A DNA stretch of 64,000 nucleotides from the NCBI RefSeq assembly GCF_014898815.1, contig NW_026515433.1, forward strand, positions 766,501-830,500. The letters are read 5' to 3'. The notes beneath the pieces were generated by a model. That model searched no databases. It was not told where the DNA came from and saw nothing but the letters and a program-made list of their open reading frames with translations. A program made the translations under genes and the position numbers. Of the stretch, positions 40,581 through 54,500 are shown piece after piece (the first letter of the stretch is position 1; each line of letters starts with the position of its first letter). The DNA comes from Panonychus citri. Lineage: Eukaryota > Arthropoda > Arachnida > Trombidiformes > Tetranychidae.

Positions 40581-43500
40581 TTAGTTAATCAGAAAATTGA
40601 AAAACCAAACAATTAACAAGATTTGATCGAGAAAATTTTTCTCCAATCTCTGAATAGATTAAAGAATCAATTATCAATGGATAGTAACAATTAAAGTTTA
40701 ATCGTGAAAATTTGATCACGATGCATAGCTAATCATGATCAATTAATCAGCGATCGTTGTGAACAATTAATTAGCTGAAGAGAAAGACAATCAATAAATC
40801 AAATTGCTGGAAATTAACTTTGTTTCCAAATAATCAACTTAAATCAAAAGAAAAGATGAAGAAAAAAATAAGTTAATATAATTAACTTTTAAATGAGTGA
40901 ATCAAATTGTTAATAACGTGAAAAAAAAGGTCGTTGATTGTTCAAGCAAATCAACGTAAATTGTTGAACATAATTTTGATCAACGATTGTTAATTGAAGT
41001 GAAATAAATGAATTGATTGTTGGAAATGATGATTTTTTTATTATTATCCAACCGTTGATTGTTTTTACTGTCAAATTAATTGAGAAAACGTAATCGGCTG
41101 ATCAAGTGATTCGTCAACTGGAAACTAAATGATGATAATCAATATCGATAATCATTATAATCATTGATTGGTAACAATTTAAGTTTTGTTTGGGTTTAAT
41201 AACTAATAATAATAATAGGAAGAGGTTTAAGGATTATAATGATTAGGATGATGAACAGTTGATCACCTTTGAAGCTAATTAATAATCAACGGATTGAGAA
41301 AAGGTTGATTACAATTGTCCTGATTATCGTGATTATGATTATGATGACAAAATTATAATCATTATCACAATTAAAGTGATAATTATAATGATTAATACGA
41401 TGAACACACGAGAAAACAATAACAATACAAATTTGTTTCAAATCGTAAATGTTGATCAACTCATTGGAGAGTAAATCTTTCATTAGAATCCTTGATTGTA
41501 ATTGTTAATCATTCTAATCAATATCCAAGGTTATTTCAATGTAATTTAATCAATTTTACGTCTTAATAAGAATCATTCAACCAAATTAGCTTTAAATTCA
41601 GTTCAATTGGAATAATAATAAACATCATCTTTGTTTGCTCTTGATTGTTTACCATCAACAAAATTGATTAGCTGAATAATTTACTCTTTAAAATTATCTA
41701 ATTAACTTTTTAGTTCTCAAGGCAAATAATTAGTTAATCTAAATACATGTATCTGTATATTTATACAGATAACCCATAGAGATTGATCATCTATTGATCG
41801 TAATTAAAATGATTACGATGATAAGTTAACCTAATGAAGGTTGATTGTTGTTGTTTTCCTGTTAATTGTTGGGTGAATTATTATCACCAAATTTTGATCA
41901 CGTTCTCAGGTTGAAAATGAATCAATGATTCGCATGAAATATCATATTTCCTTATTCTCATTGAACCATTCAAACTAAACAAGAATCAAATGTAATAATA
42001 AATGGATAAAGTTTTCTTGTCGATTTCTCGAGGTTAGAACTTTTCTCTCTCTCTTTCTCTCTGTACTTAGAACAAAAAGTTGATTGTTATTCACATGATA
42101 AAACTTTTTTCGAATCAATAAACTTTACTGATCACAATTAATCCTTAATTTTCCTCTTAATCATCGCCAATGATTCATCATCGAGATTTTAATCACCACC
42201 ATTAGAACATAAAATCTGAAACTTTGATTTAAATCAATTTCCTGAACTTCACCAATTCATTGATTCTCATTCAATTCAATTATCATCAATTAAAATGATT
42301 CTCTAGTTAATTGTTGGCCTCTTAATTGTTGTTTATCAATCTTTTACAACTACAATATTCAAGGACAATCCTAAATAATCAACATCATTAACAAGTCAAT
42401 ATTTAAGGTTAATCAATACTTTTGGCAACAGTTATCATCTAATGATAATCAACTGAAAATGTGAATTAATGATTATATTTAATTATTAAGCTTTTAAAAT
42501 CAGGATAATCAGCTTGGGATGTTGATTTAATTTAATCTGGATTAATGCCAACAATTTAACAATCTAACAAACAATTTACTAATTTTGACCTTTTTTTAAA
42601 AGTTGTTGTTATCCAATTACTTTGTAACTGTTTCCAATCTTTGATAATTTAAATTGTTTCCAAGTAATTTACTTAATTTAATTGTTAATCAATGTGTTTA
42701 ATCATCATCATCATCATCAACTTAAACAACAATTATTGATTGATTTAATTTTAAGTCTTCTGTATATCTGAATTTGTTGTGACACTTAATTAATTTTCAG
42801 CTTAACATTAACAATCATTAATTTTTTTACTTGATTCTTGATCATTATCATTAATTGTAAACCATTAAGTTTCAATGTGTATAATTTAACTTTGCTTCTT
42901 GTTTAATCACCATCATGATTATTACAATTTGATTAATCATCATCATTATTGATCCATTGAAAATCAAATGGATTTTCATGATTAACGTCATTCATGTAAA
43001 ATTTACTTTCTGTATATTTAATTATCCTGATTTACAATTAATATGATTATCACAATGACGTCAATGATTGTTTGACCTTAATTGAGTTTAATCACAAAGA
43101 TAAATTAAAAATAAATTATCAATTTAAATCTTACAATCAACTAATCTCTTGATCAATATACTAATAATAATTATTGATCATTCACAATATACGAATAATT
43201 AATTTTCAATGAGTGTTGATCAAGATACAACAATCAACTTAACAATCAGTTGATTATCAATGAAATTAGAGGTCAATTAAATATCCGGAAAAATGTTATT
43301 AATTAACTTGACCTTAATCATAATGATTAACTTTGTGATTACCTTTTTGACGGATTTCATTGAAATCTATTGATTGGTAAATCGTAATCATCATCATAAA
43401 CTAATTGTTAATGAGAAGAAGAAAAAAATCTAAGGTAAACAATCAAATCTAATCAACGTTAATTGTGATTTGTCTGGAGTAGTTGTACAAAAGGAAAATC

Positions 43501-46000
43501 AATCAATTAACTAGATTGTGATGAACAAAAAGTTAATCAAATTGTAAGAATCAATAAATTGCTACTATTAATACTTTCTACTTTATGCTTATAATATTGA
43601 ACAATGTTAATCCATTAATTGATTAAATTTACCATTAATCAACTGATTAATCAGAAAATTACGATTGTTATCAATATTAAATGATCGAGAAACAATTAAC
43701 TGTCATTTTCAGATTTAAGTTAATATGAAAGTTTCCCATTTCCAATCAATTGAATGGATGGAAAGAAATTGAAAGCAATTATTGTAACAATTTAGGTTCA
43801 CAATTAATGATCACATTTAATTGTTTCAACCAACAACAATCAACTAAATCACTGGGACTGTAGCCTTATGTTACTTTTTTGATCCGTTATAATAACAATC
43901 AATGTACAGATGGTTGAGAAAAGTTTTTAACAACAATCAATTTAATTCAATGTAAACATTGGACTAAATTTGCTTCCATTGTGATTTAATCTGATTTAGT
44001 TTGAGAAAAAAGTTTTTTTTTTACAATTTGATTGATTGTTTGTATTTATTGATTTTCATTGATTATCATGATAACTTTACACAGAAATTTGGAAATGAGA
44101 CAAAACAAGAAAATTTACTTTAATTTAGTTAAAACGACAATCAAATTTAATCTAAAAACAAACTGAATCAATTGTAACAATCAACATTTCCAATGGTTAA
44201 ATCAATAATCATAGAGAGAAACAGAAAAATTAATCAATAGATAATCAAATTGATTGATTAAACTGAGTGATGATCATCAATGATTAATAGATTTATAATA
44301 CAATTAACTAATCATCTTGTAACAATTTAAGAATTAGTTTCAATTGATTCATTTTTATCTCTTTTCTTTTTAAATTGTTAACTCAAAGTGATTATTGGTC
44401 AGTAATCAACTGATTATGATTGTTAATAATCAATGGATATATGAATTGCTCGTGGATCATGTTGATATAATTATTGTGATTTAAGTAATTGTTGGGATTG
44501 ATTGTAAATGATTGGTGATTATTATTGAACAGCAACTAAATTAGATTTGAAATGCATGATTGTCATCATCAGATTATCATGTTTGATTGTTGATTGTTGG
44601 GTTAATCTATTAAATTGTTTCCCACAGATTACAGACTTTTAAATTTAATTTGATTTGATTTGATTTGCACGAAATTGCGTGATAAACAATAAACTACAGG
44701 ATAACAATCAATAAATATCAATTGAAACTTAATAATGATGATGATTATCATGATTTAAATTAATTGTCATTTACTTTTCGTTCAATTTAATCAAAAGTTA
44801 ATAGTTGAAGTGCAAAGAAAAACTTTTCAAGGAAATCGTTGACTTCACAATTGTCACAATTAACTGATTGTTGACTAATTCAGTTTCCAACAATGATGAT
44901 AATTGCAATCAATATGTTTTCTTTTGACTTAATCATGATAACACTAATCAACAACTATCATGTTAATTTGCTAAATTAATTCAATATTAATCATGATGAT
45001 TAATCATGGAGCCGGAAATTAATGAAATACATTTTTATATCTCTCCAACAATTAACAATTCAATTGATTAGTAAACTTGTTTCTTGATTAATTGTTATTG
45101 TGTTCAATCAAGTTTCAAATGTTAATTAAAATGATCTAAAAAAAAGTTTAATCACAATTATTCAATTTCATCCAATCAATGATTAAGCAAATTGTCATGA
45201 CAATTAATTTTATCCATTGAATCAATAGATTGAATTTTTTTATCAACCGTCATGTTAATTGTTTCAATTAAATTGCTATCATTATGGTTTATTATTAATC
45301 ATTTCATTGATCATTATGATGAGGCAATTATTATCTTCATCATTAATAACATTATTGATTAGCTATTACTTTAATTATTAGCAAACAATCAATAAATTGT
45401 TCCCATTTTTTTGTTGTTTATTGTTACTCTTGAGTTTAACTTTGATCAATGTTGATTGTTTTAATAACTTTGTTGACATTTAATCATTTGCAATTAATTT
45501 GTATTGTAAGTTATTGGTTATGATTAATTGTGTTTGTGTAATTTGCTTCATTCCAATTGAAACAATTAATATTAACAATCAATAATTTTGCGTAAAAAAA
45601 TCACAATATTGATCAGCAATTAACTTTTTAAATTAAAAGTGCAAAATAATTTAAACAACCACAATAAACAATTAGTTGATTATCAACCTTGAAAATGATG
45701 AGATGATTAAATTGATTATTGTTTAAATAAACAGAATTAAATTTGATTACAATCTCGAACCAAATTAAATGCTAAACAATCATAAATATACAACATCAAT
45801 CAAAAAAAAAAGTTTACTTGTGATCAGAAACTAGTTACAAACAAATGAACAAAAAGTTTCATCTAAATTGTTAAAAACATGAAACAATTTAGCTAATTGT
45901 AAACAAATCATGATTGGTAAATCAATGAGAAAACAAAAATGTACATCATTAAAGAAGCGTAATTAGTAATTACAATTGTAATCAAATTTAATATTAAATT
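40581..46000. other. AT-rich non-coding DNA
   Basis: 5.4 kb dominated by TTAATTG/CAATTAA and GATTGTT words, with small (ATC)n runs (for example 42705-42720). The only listed-length frame (41286-41483, minus) is composition-driven. No RNA gene, transposon or exon was recognised. Confidence 0.5.
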
Positions 46001-48720
46001 ATAATCAATGTACAATCAAAGGTAAGAAGAAGACTAAGTTTTTCGTGATTGACCTTCGACCGAGAAAATGTAAAAAAAAATCAAGGACTCGAAAGTTATA
46101 ATCAAAGAGAAAGAGAAAAACAAAACAAAAAAGTTCTAAAAGAAAGACTCCCAAGTCATCATCATCATCATCGTCTTCATCTTCATCTTCATCTTGATCA
46201 TCATCTTGACCAATTCTGATCACTGATATTTGCCGTTTCTTCATGATAACCCAAAAATCTGTGTCACGATTTTTTTACCTGAGATTTTGTTTTCTTGCAA
46301 ATATTAACTAATGCATTTTCCAGATTAGATGATGAAGATTAGGATTAAGATGATGATGATGATGATGAGCCTAAGAAACCGTGCAAATTATTGGTTTTAC
46401 AAAGCAACTGTAAACACTTAGAGTAAAAATAAATTTCTACAGGTAAAAAGGTAAAGGCCACACAGAGACCTTTGTAAATGGACTTAACATAAAGGTAACA
46501 TCATAATAGCAAAATAATAGGTTAGCCTTTTGTAAATTCACCTTTGGCAATAGTATCATAACCTTACAACTTTGATCTTTTCTTGTACCTTTCACATCTG
46601 CGCTCTCTCTCTCACACACACATTGACAACGCAACGATTTAATGGCCTGGGCTGCGTCCAATTGGACATCGATTAGTGTAACACCCACCGTTAGGTTAAT
46701 ACACTTTAACACACAAATAATACTAATAGAAAACAATCAACACACAATTTAAATAGACAAATTAACCAAATAACAACAATCAAATGACGACGATGTTGCT
46801 GTTTAGAAAAGTTTATTTCTCTCTTTACATTGTGAATTCTTCCACCCTCTAACCATCCACCCCACCCTTTATCTTCATGATGATCTAGACACAGTTACAT
46901 GAATAATTTCATTATCATTTACATGATAATCATCATCATTAACTAAAATGATGATGAAATAATAATAACACAGATTGATACAATTTCCTTGTGTAAATGT
47001 TATCATGAAAACTTTTGGGTCATACAAATGATCATTATACTCCATACACAGGCAATGATGAAGATGAGGATGATAAGGAAGATAATATCAGCCATGACAG
47101 TGAAAATTATAGAAAGAAAGAGAAACTAATAGAGTGTCGATACAAAAGTAATTGAAACACGCGTTGAACGTGCGCATTAGCCAATCGATATATCGAATAT
47201 TTTAATTCTTCTCTTGTGATAAAATCATTTTATCAACATTTTTCTCTTCTAATTCTCTCCATTATCATCATTAATATGATTCTTCTTATAGAAAAAGAAA
47301 CAGAATTGATTTATCTTCTTTAAATGTTTCTTTCTTTTCGATATATTCTCGAGTAACTCGTTTACACAGATTAATCTCGACACAATCATTGATTAACTTG
47401 ATTGCTGTTTCTCTCAATCAACATTAACAATCAACCTTAATGATAATATCAAGTTAATCACTGGATCTTTTCCTTGTTTCCTTTAATAAATTACATTTAA
47501 TCAACAACAATTTAGGTTGAGACAAAAATTATCAAATCACTGGGAAGAAACTGAATCAGCAGAAAAGATAATCAATTGATTGACAATTATTAACAAATCT
47601 AATCATTATCATCTAACATTAATTATAAGAAATCAATGTTACCAATTGATTTGATTGTTGCAAGTGAATTATTTTCAATATTTACAGTTAATTGTTAATC
47701 TATTGAAAATTGATTGTTACTGTTGTTTTTTTTTCTCGGTATTTACCTGATCATTACCTGAACAAGTTGAAATGTTTCAATTGCGTGATTGTGATTACTT
47801 GATTATCCAGTGACAATCCATTGATTACCTTAATGATTAACTTTAATTTTCCCTTAATTAGTTGCTTCAATCATATAATGTAACTGATCACCTTTTTTTA
47901 CTTTTCATTGACAATTAACAATCATAATCATTTATTGCCAAAGGCCAGAAAAACAAAACAATTTACAGATGAGTAAAATTGATTTCAACAATTACAATTA
48001 ACTAATCATAATCAGTTAAAGTCATTGAACTTAATCATAAAGTTTTATGAAGCTTGACAATAACATGTAATGATAATGATAATTAGAAGTTAAATCTAAC
48101 TAACCTGTTATTATCTTAATTTAATTGTTGTAATAATATTAATTTACTTTTTGAGATAAAACTGATTTTTAAGCTGATTGTGTGTTCACTAAATAACAAT
48201 TTAAATCAACTTAAATTGTGATTATCATTATCATTATGACAATCACAAGGTAGATGGCTTTTAAACTTGCTCTGTATTTGAATGATATTATTACATTGAT
48301 TATGTAATGATAATGATACACTTACAATGATTACAATTAAAGGTAGAGAAAAATTTAAATTGAGATATAATTTAGATTGTATAATTATTATGAATGGTTA
48401 ATAGGTGATTGAGAAAATTAAATCAGTTGATTGTTGCTTATAAATTGTGTCTATTTTTGAGCGTTGACAAATGGTTAAGATAAACAATCAAGTAAATCAC
48501 TTTTAGAGGGTTGATCAGTCAACCATTTAAACCAGAATCAGGTCCTGGGTTTGAAATAAGCAATAATCAGGATGGGGAGTGGGAGTGGGAGTTGGGGAGA
48601 GTGGGTAAGGTGCAATAGGGAGCGGGTAACATAAGGAAAGGGAGAGAGAGAGAGAGTTGAAGGTAGAGGTGGAGGTGGTTGAGGAAGAAGAAGATGATGA
48701 AGAGAAAAAGTGAGAATGCT

Positions 48721-48722
<2 letters not shown>

Positions 48723-48761
<39 letters not shown>
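48723..48761 (+). repeat. (AG)n microsatellite
   Basis: Uninterrupted AG dinucleotide run of about 39 bases within a purine-rich patch. Confidence 0.95.
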
Positions 48762-48762
<1 letters not shown>

Positions 48763-50616
48763 GGCTGGAGTGGGGTGGGTTCTAAAGGGATTCCTCTTCC
48801 GGGGAAGTCAGTGCTAGTTGAATGGAGAAATACCTTGAAAATTGGATTGAATTTAATGATTAGGGATAAATTAATAATAGTAAATGAAGATTCAAAGTTT
48901 ACCATAGTTAATATTATACTGTTACTGTTATATTGTGACACATTCAAGCGGAAATGATTGAATTGTGATGAAGATGATGAAGATAAAGAAAGAAGATGAG
49001 GAAGAAGAAGAAGATGATGATGATGAAAAAAAGGACAAAAGATTTTGCTTAGGCTTATAATCATTTTAAACAATTTACTTTGCTTCAGATCATTTATTCG
49101 TATCCCCTTGTTATCATCATCAGCTTAATACTGTTGATTGTTGTTTCTTGTTAAGGTTGGCATTACTTTTTCCTGGTCTCTTTTATCTTCCTTTGCTCAC
49201 TCATCATCATCATCATCATCTATCCTCAGCCTTCAGGCCAACATCCCGAATAAGCATCTACATCACTTGGGACTCACTAATGTTTTACTTTGCTCTCTGT
49301 CTATATAATAATTTATATAACAGAAAATAATAAATTCTAACAATCGATCGATACAGAACATTAAAAAGGTCCGATAATCGATTTTTTTCATCATTCTCTT
49401 TCTTTTTTCTCTTTCTTTTCATCATCATCATCATCATTCTATGTGACTCTTTCTCTCTCTCTCTCTCTTCCTTTTTTCTTTTCTATTTTTTCATCTCTTT
49501 CTTTCGGTCTCTCTCTTGTCTTTGATTCTCATTTTTGGCATTCATTATTTTCTTCTTGTTGGAACCAATTTCAATAGAAATCGATCGATAATTGTTCTGT
49601 TCGAAGGCGATTTTCACTTTAATCGAGAAACTTTTTCATCTTCCATCCAGCATCCTCATCATTTCTTCTGTAACAATTTAATGTGAATTCATGATGATTG
49701 AAATCCATGAATCACTTTTATGGATCATCATCATCATCAGAATGAAATATTAATATATCACCAGAATTGAGATGAAAGAGAAAAATTGAAAGAAAAGAAA
49801 GAGAGGGAAACACCATTTTCGAAAGAGAAAAAAAGAAAGGGGTAACCTTAACCTCTTACTTTCTTCATCATCATCATCATCTCACTGATGATCCATGCAA
49901 ATATCTTCCTCCATTTTATTTCTCTGCCATTCTAACTGTTTATTATGTTGAGATTTCTTCATCTTCTTTGTATTCAATTGATTCAAAATGATGATAAGTG
50001 AAAAATAAAAAATTGATTTGCAATGTGATCAGAATTGTCAATTGATTGTAATCAATTCAATCCAATTGTTCACTTTTTTAGTCAACAATCAGCAACAATC
50101 AACATTTTTTTTGATGATCATTCATGATGATGATAACAATTGGAAACGTTTTTGCTCAAATCAATATTAATAGTTAAAATTATTGACATAAATTGATGTT
50201 AATCAAATTAATGTTTGATTAATTAAATTAATCATTTAGATATATAAGTAAATACGTATATAGATCTTGATGCTTGATTACATTATTAAATTAGAATGAG
50301 GAAGAAGTTTATTTTTTTTTTGTATTCGAAAAAAAAGTTTTTTTTGTTCTATTTTCAAATCGTAATAAATGTTGATTATCATGATATTTATTTACTGATT
50401 GTAAAAGTTGAAATGATTAAACGTGTTCAAACTACAATTTAACATTAATCAATCTGATCAACATCATCATCTTCTGTCTATCATCTTGATTCGTGCTCAG
50501 CATTTATCAGCACGCGTTTTACATTCTTTTGCACGTTATCATATTTACATGTTTTTATCAGAAACCATGGGAATCCTTTAAATGTTATCAACCGACCACA
50601 GCTCATTACACATACC

Positions 50617-50620
<4 letters not shown>

Positions 50621-50668
<48 letters not shown>

Positions 50669-50688
50669 GATGATGATGAAGATGATAG
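50621..50688 (+). repeat. (GA)n followed by (GAT)n microsatellite
   Basis: About 43 bases of GA repeat running straight into a GAT repeat. Confidence 0.95.
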
Positions 50689-51416
50689 AGACTCGTTTCG
50701 AGTGAGCATCTTGTAGACAGATGGTTGAAAATATTATGCACCATTGGTCTGACGAGAGAAAGAGGATGAAGAAAGAGAAGATAGATTTTGGTTAAATCGT
50801 TTCTCTTTCTTTTCTTCTCTGTCTACCTTTGCATCTTTCTGTCTATCATTATCATCATCATCTTCTTCTTCATCATTTGCTTTCTCTCTCACTCTCTTTT
50901 CTCACTATTGATTTGACTATTACAATATTGGTCTATGAGAGTTTGCGCCTGTGGAAGATGAAAAAATAATGAACCGGGAAAGAAATGGTTTCATCTAACA
51001 GAGAATCTCTTTCTTTTCATCTTCATCTTCTCTTTTTTAATCATCATCTTTATCCTTCAATATAATTCAATGATGATAAAAAAAACAACATCTCAATCAC
51101 TTGGAATTGTTTATAACAATGATAACTTTTTGTTTTAAGATTTAGGAGTTAAGAGAAATCGGAAAATTATGATCATTTCATAAATCGGCAAAAAATGCTC
51201 GGGATGATGAAGATGATAGTTTATCATCCATGTGATAAATTTGATGGTGAAGATAATTATATATTCTCACTCGGGATGATGATGAAATAGATGTCGCTTG
51301 GAAATGGAAGAGAAAAGTTATGAGCCAATTATCCGTTAGATGGCGTTAGGGGCACTCGAAATTTCGAATGTCCCAAAAAAGTTGAACCATTTAAGTCTTT
51401 TGGGTCCACAAAAGTG

Positions 51417-51510
51417 GGAGGTGGATATTGTTGTCTGCTGTTTATAATACAAATTTATGTAAATCGATATCACCCTTTGCCTGAATGCAAAGGGAACCCC
51501 AACCACCTCC
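51417..51510. other. Nested inverted repeats, possible structured element
   Basis: An inner perfect stem CCCTTTGC (51473-51480) / GCAAAGGG (51487-51494) with a 6-base loop sits inside outer arms GGAGGTGG (51417-51424) / CCACCTCC (51503-51510). The local sequence is GC-richer than its surroundings. A TAGATGGCG word (51337) and the palindrome TCGAAATTTCGA (51356-51367) lie just to the left. Confidence 0.35.
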
Positions 51511-54500
51511 TTCAATGTTATAGATTCTGAAGGTAGAAAAGGAAATCGATTATTTTTCCTCCCACTTTGCCCTCTTTCTTTAGGTTCATTGGTTGATTTA
51601 AATGCTTTCCGAGATTCACTTTCTTTTTTTCTTATCAGAATAATTGAAATTATTACATAACAGAAGAAATTACAGAGAAAAAAAGAGAGAGATCGAAATG
51701 AAAATTATATGAATAACATTGAAAAAAAGAAAACGAACAATATGATGAAAAGAATAGAAGAAAAAAATATCGCATCGATTCAGAAAATTTCGAATCCTTT
51801 TTTGTTCAGAAGGTGAAAGTGGATGGAAAACAATAACATGAGAATAAAAAAGTTTTCTAAAGTAACATGAGAAAAGTAATCAAAAATGTTGAGCACTAAT
51901 GTAATTTAACTTTACTTTGGATCAGATTTGCAAGGTCGCTTTCGAGATTGGCTATGGTAGGATGAAGATGGAGATGAAGATGAAGATAAAAGAGAGAGAA
52001 ACTTTTCTCTTTCTTTGATTATTTTTTTGGGTTTGCCAAAACAACTATACAGTTACACCATTGATTTAGGTTGCAAGTCATTTGAGCAAATGCTTGAAAA
52101 ACAGTTAGGCAAAAATAGTCACAGATATTCATACATGGGGAATTCAGATATTTTTAGGCGATGCAAATGAAGATGATGGTGATAGAGAGAGAGAGGGAGG
52201 GGGAGAGGAATTGAAGATGAAAAATGTGAGACAAAATTTCAAATTGTTCATTAAATGAATGAATATGTCACCATGTATCTCTTTTCCCTCAGTGGTTCCC
52301 ATTCAATGAATCTGCAAACAACATCACTCATCATCTTATATGTTTGTTGGTTATGTTCATGTTGATGTTTTATTGTTATTATTGCAAATTACCTGATCAT
52401 TGCAATTGAAATTCAATCAGTGAAAACAACAATGGAATCAAGTAAAAAAAAAACAATTGCAATATTGCAATGATGATGATGATGATTAAATTGATGAAAC
52501 AAGGCAGCTAAAAATTCAATGTTCATCCTGATCGTCATGATGATCATTATTTTTGCTGCTCAATAGGATAAGCTGAAAATCAGTTAACTGTGACATAATC
52601 GAATCGATTTAGGTCTCAAATTATGCCTTTTCTTGCAGAAATAATATATCTTCATGCATCTTCATCTTCATCTTCATCTTTCTTTTCTTCTTTTGCTCTC
52701 ATTTTCTCAGAATTAAACAAATTCAAACAATTCAGTTTCTCCAATATATATAATCGATGTGGAAACAAAATGCTAAGAAGAAAAAAAAAGGAAAATCATC
52801 GATACAAATTGAAAATCGAAACAAGAAAATGGATTCGAAATGTTCAAAGTTCCAAGATTGGAAAATTTTTCAGAAATGAAGACAGAGGATAAAGAAAGAG
52901 ATGCAGATGAAGAAAGAGATTCGAAAATTTTTTGGTCATTTCGAATTCCATCTTTCATTTTTGCTTCAATTCATTCAAAGGCAATGTTATTATTATCATT
53001 ATCATTATGTATGATATTTATTATCATTCCTGTTACATGGAAATTATTTTTTCCATGGAATCATTTTCATCATCAATTCAGTTTCCTGAACTTTTTTTTA
53101 CTACGAAAAAAAATGAGAAAGGAAAAAGTCCCGCTCCCTTTATGATGATCATCATCTTCCATTGATAATCATTATCCTCATCATCATCATCAAATATTCT
53201 GACTAATCCCATGGAAAATTCAATCTGAATAATTCTGATAAATGCTGACGGTAACCCAAGGATAATGCTGACTCATGATAGAGAAAAAAATAGAATTTTT
53301 TTTTCTTCATCAGAATTATCTCTCATTCAATTCAATCTTTGTTCCATGAAATTGTATTCTCTTCCATCATCTTCTTTCTAGCAAGATTATCTTCATCATT
53401 CTCACTAGAAAACATTATTCATTTTATCCTGAATCCTCATGAAGTTTATGAAAAATCATTGGAATCAGAATCGTTTTTTTTTCTCAACTGAACAAATGAA
53501 AATGAAAATGAAAAACGTTAAATATTATTAATGAATCAGAATCAAAATTAGTAATCAAAAGTTATTCATTTATTAAGAGTTTTTTGCTTCTAAATTGAAA
53601 TAGTCTCTTTGATTGAGTTCGAGATTTTTTCTCCCTCGATTTATGAACATTAGAACTTTTTTTTCTTCTTCTTTATGATGATGAGATGAGGAAGATATCA
53701 TTTATTTCATCATCATCATCATTCATCGTCATTAATAACATGAAAATAATATTCATACAATTACATTTATCTAATGGTTAGAAATAAATTCTGATTGTTG
53801 TTAGATAAAATTAAATCTAATTTAATGAAAATGATACAAATCATTTATCTTGTGATGAGAATGATGATTAAATAGCCATCAGAAATAAAGAGTAAGAGAA
53901 AATAAAATCGAAAGTGAATTCGAAAATGTTAATGAAAAAAGTTCTAAGTTTTTCCAATAACTTTTTTTTTCTTTCACTTTTTTTCGAGCAAAAAAATCGA
54001 GAACTTCTCGTTCCCTTTTTCCTATTACAATCTAATGACGATAATCTATTAAATTGTGATGATATTAATCATGTTTACAATTGATTAGTCTGAGAAAGTG
54101 TCAATGTCCAATTGAAACAATCCCAAAAGTTTATGAAGAAAAGATAAAGTTAACAATGGATAAAAGAAGAGAGGAAAAAAATTCGAAACTTTTTTTTCTT
54201 CTTTTCTGTATATTATCATCTCTATTATCGTAAAAGAGGATTGGTTATCATTATTATTATTTATCCCCAGGAAACAGGTAAATAAAAGGTAAGAAAGTCT
54301 GTGGACATGGTTGCCCATCCCTATGGGCTTACCCATGGTTATCAGCTTATATCGGTGACAGCTAATCCCATTGACTGAAGAGATCACCTTTCCTCTTAAC
54401 CTCTACCATTTTTTTTCACTCGACTGTTGTTCAACATTTTCTCCATTGAAAATACAATGTTAACAAAACCTTTCATGTCACTTGGACTACTTGAGACTCT

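Larger units (their letters stand above)
46001..51330. other. Non-coding DNA rich in GAT/ATC and GA/CT microsatellites
   Basis: Simple repeats include ATC/TCATCT at 46155-46210, GAT at 46345-46370, GA at 48723-48761, ATC at 49200-49222 and GA then GAT at 50621-50688. A CpG-containing patch near 47157-47192 (acacgcgttg, gtgcgcattagccaat) resembles an NRF-1/CCAAT promoter motif pair. Open frames here (46005-46244, 46437-46736, 48567-49073, 50481-50744) are poly-acidic, poly-Ser or featureless, and are not called. Confidence 0.5.

Noticed and set aside
46005..46244. Acidic protein on the minus strand
   Set aside because: Microsatellite-derived Asp/Glu run with no conserved part.
46437..46736. 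99-codon minus-strand frame
   Set aside because: Checked as a possible TET Cys-rich exon; none of the TET motifs is present.
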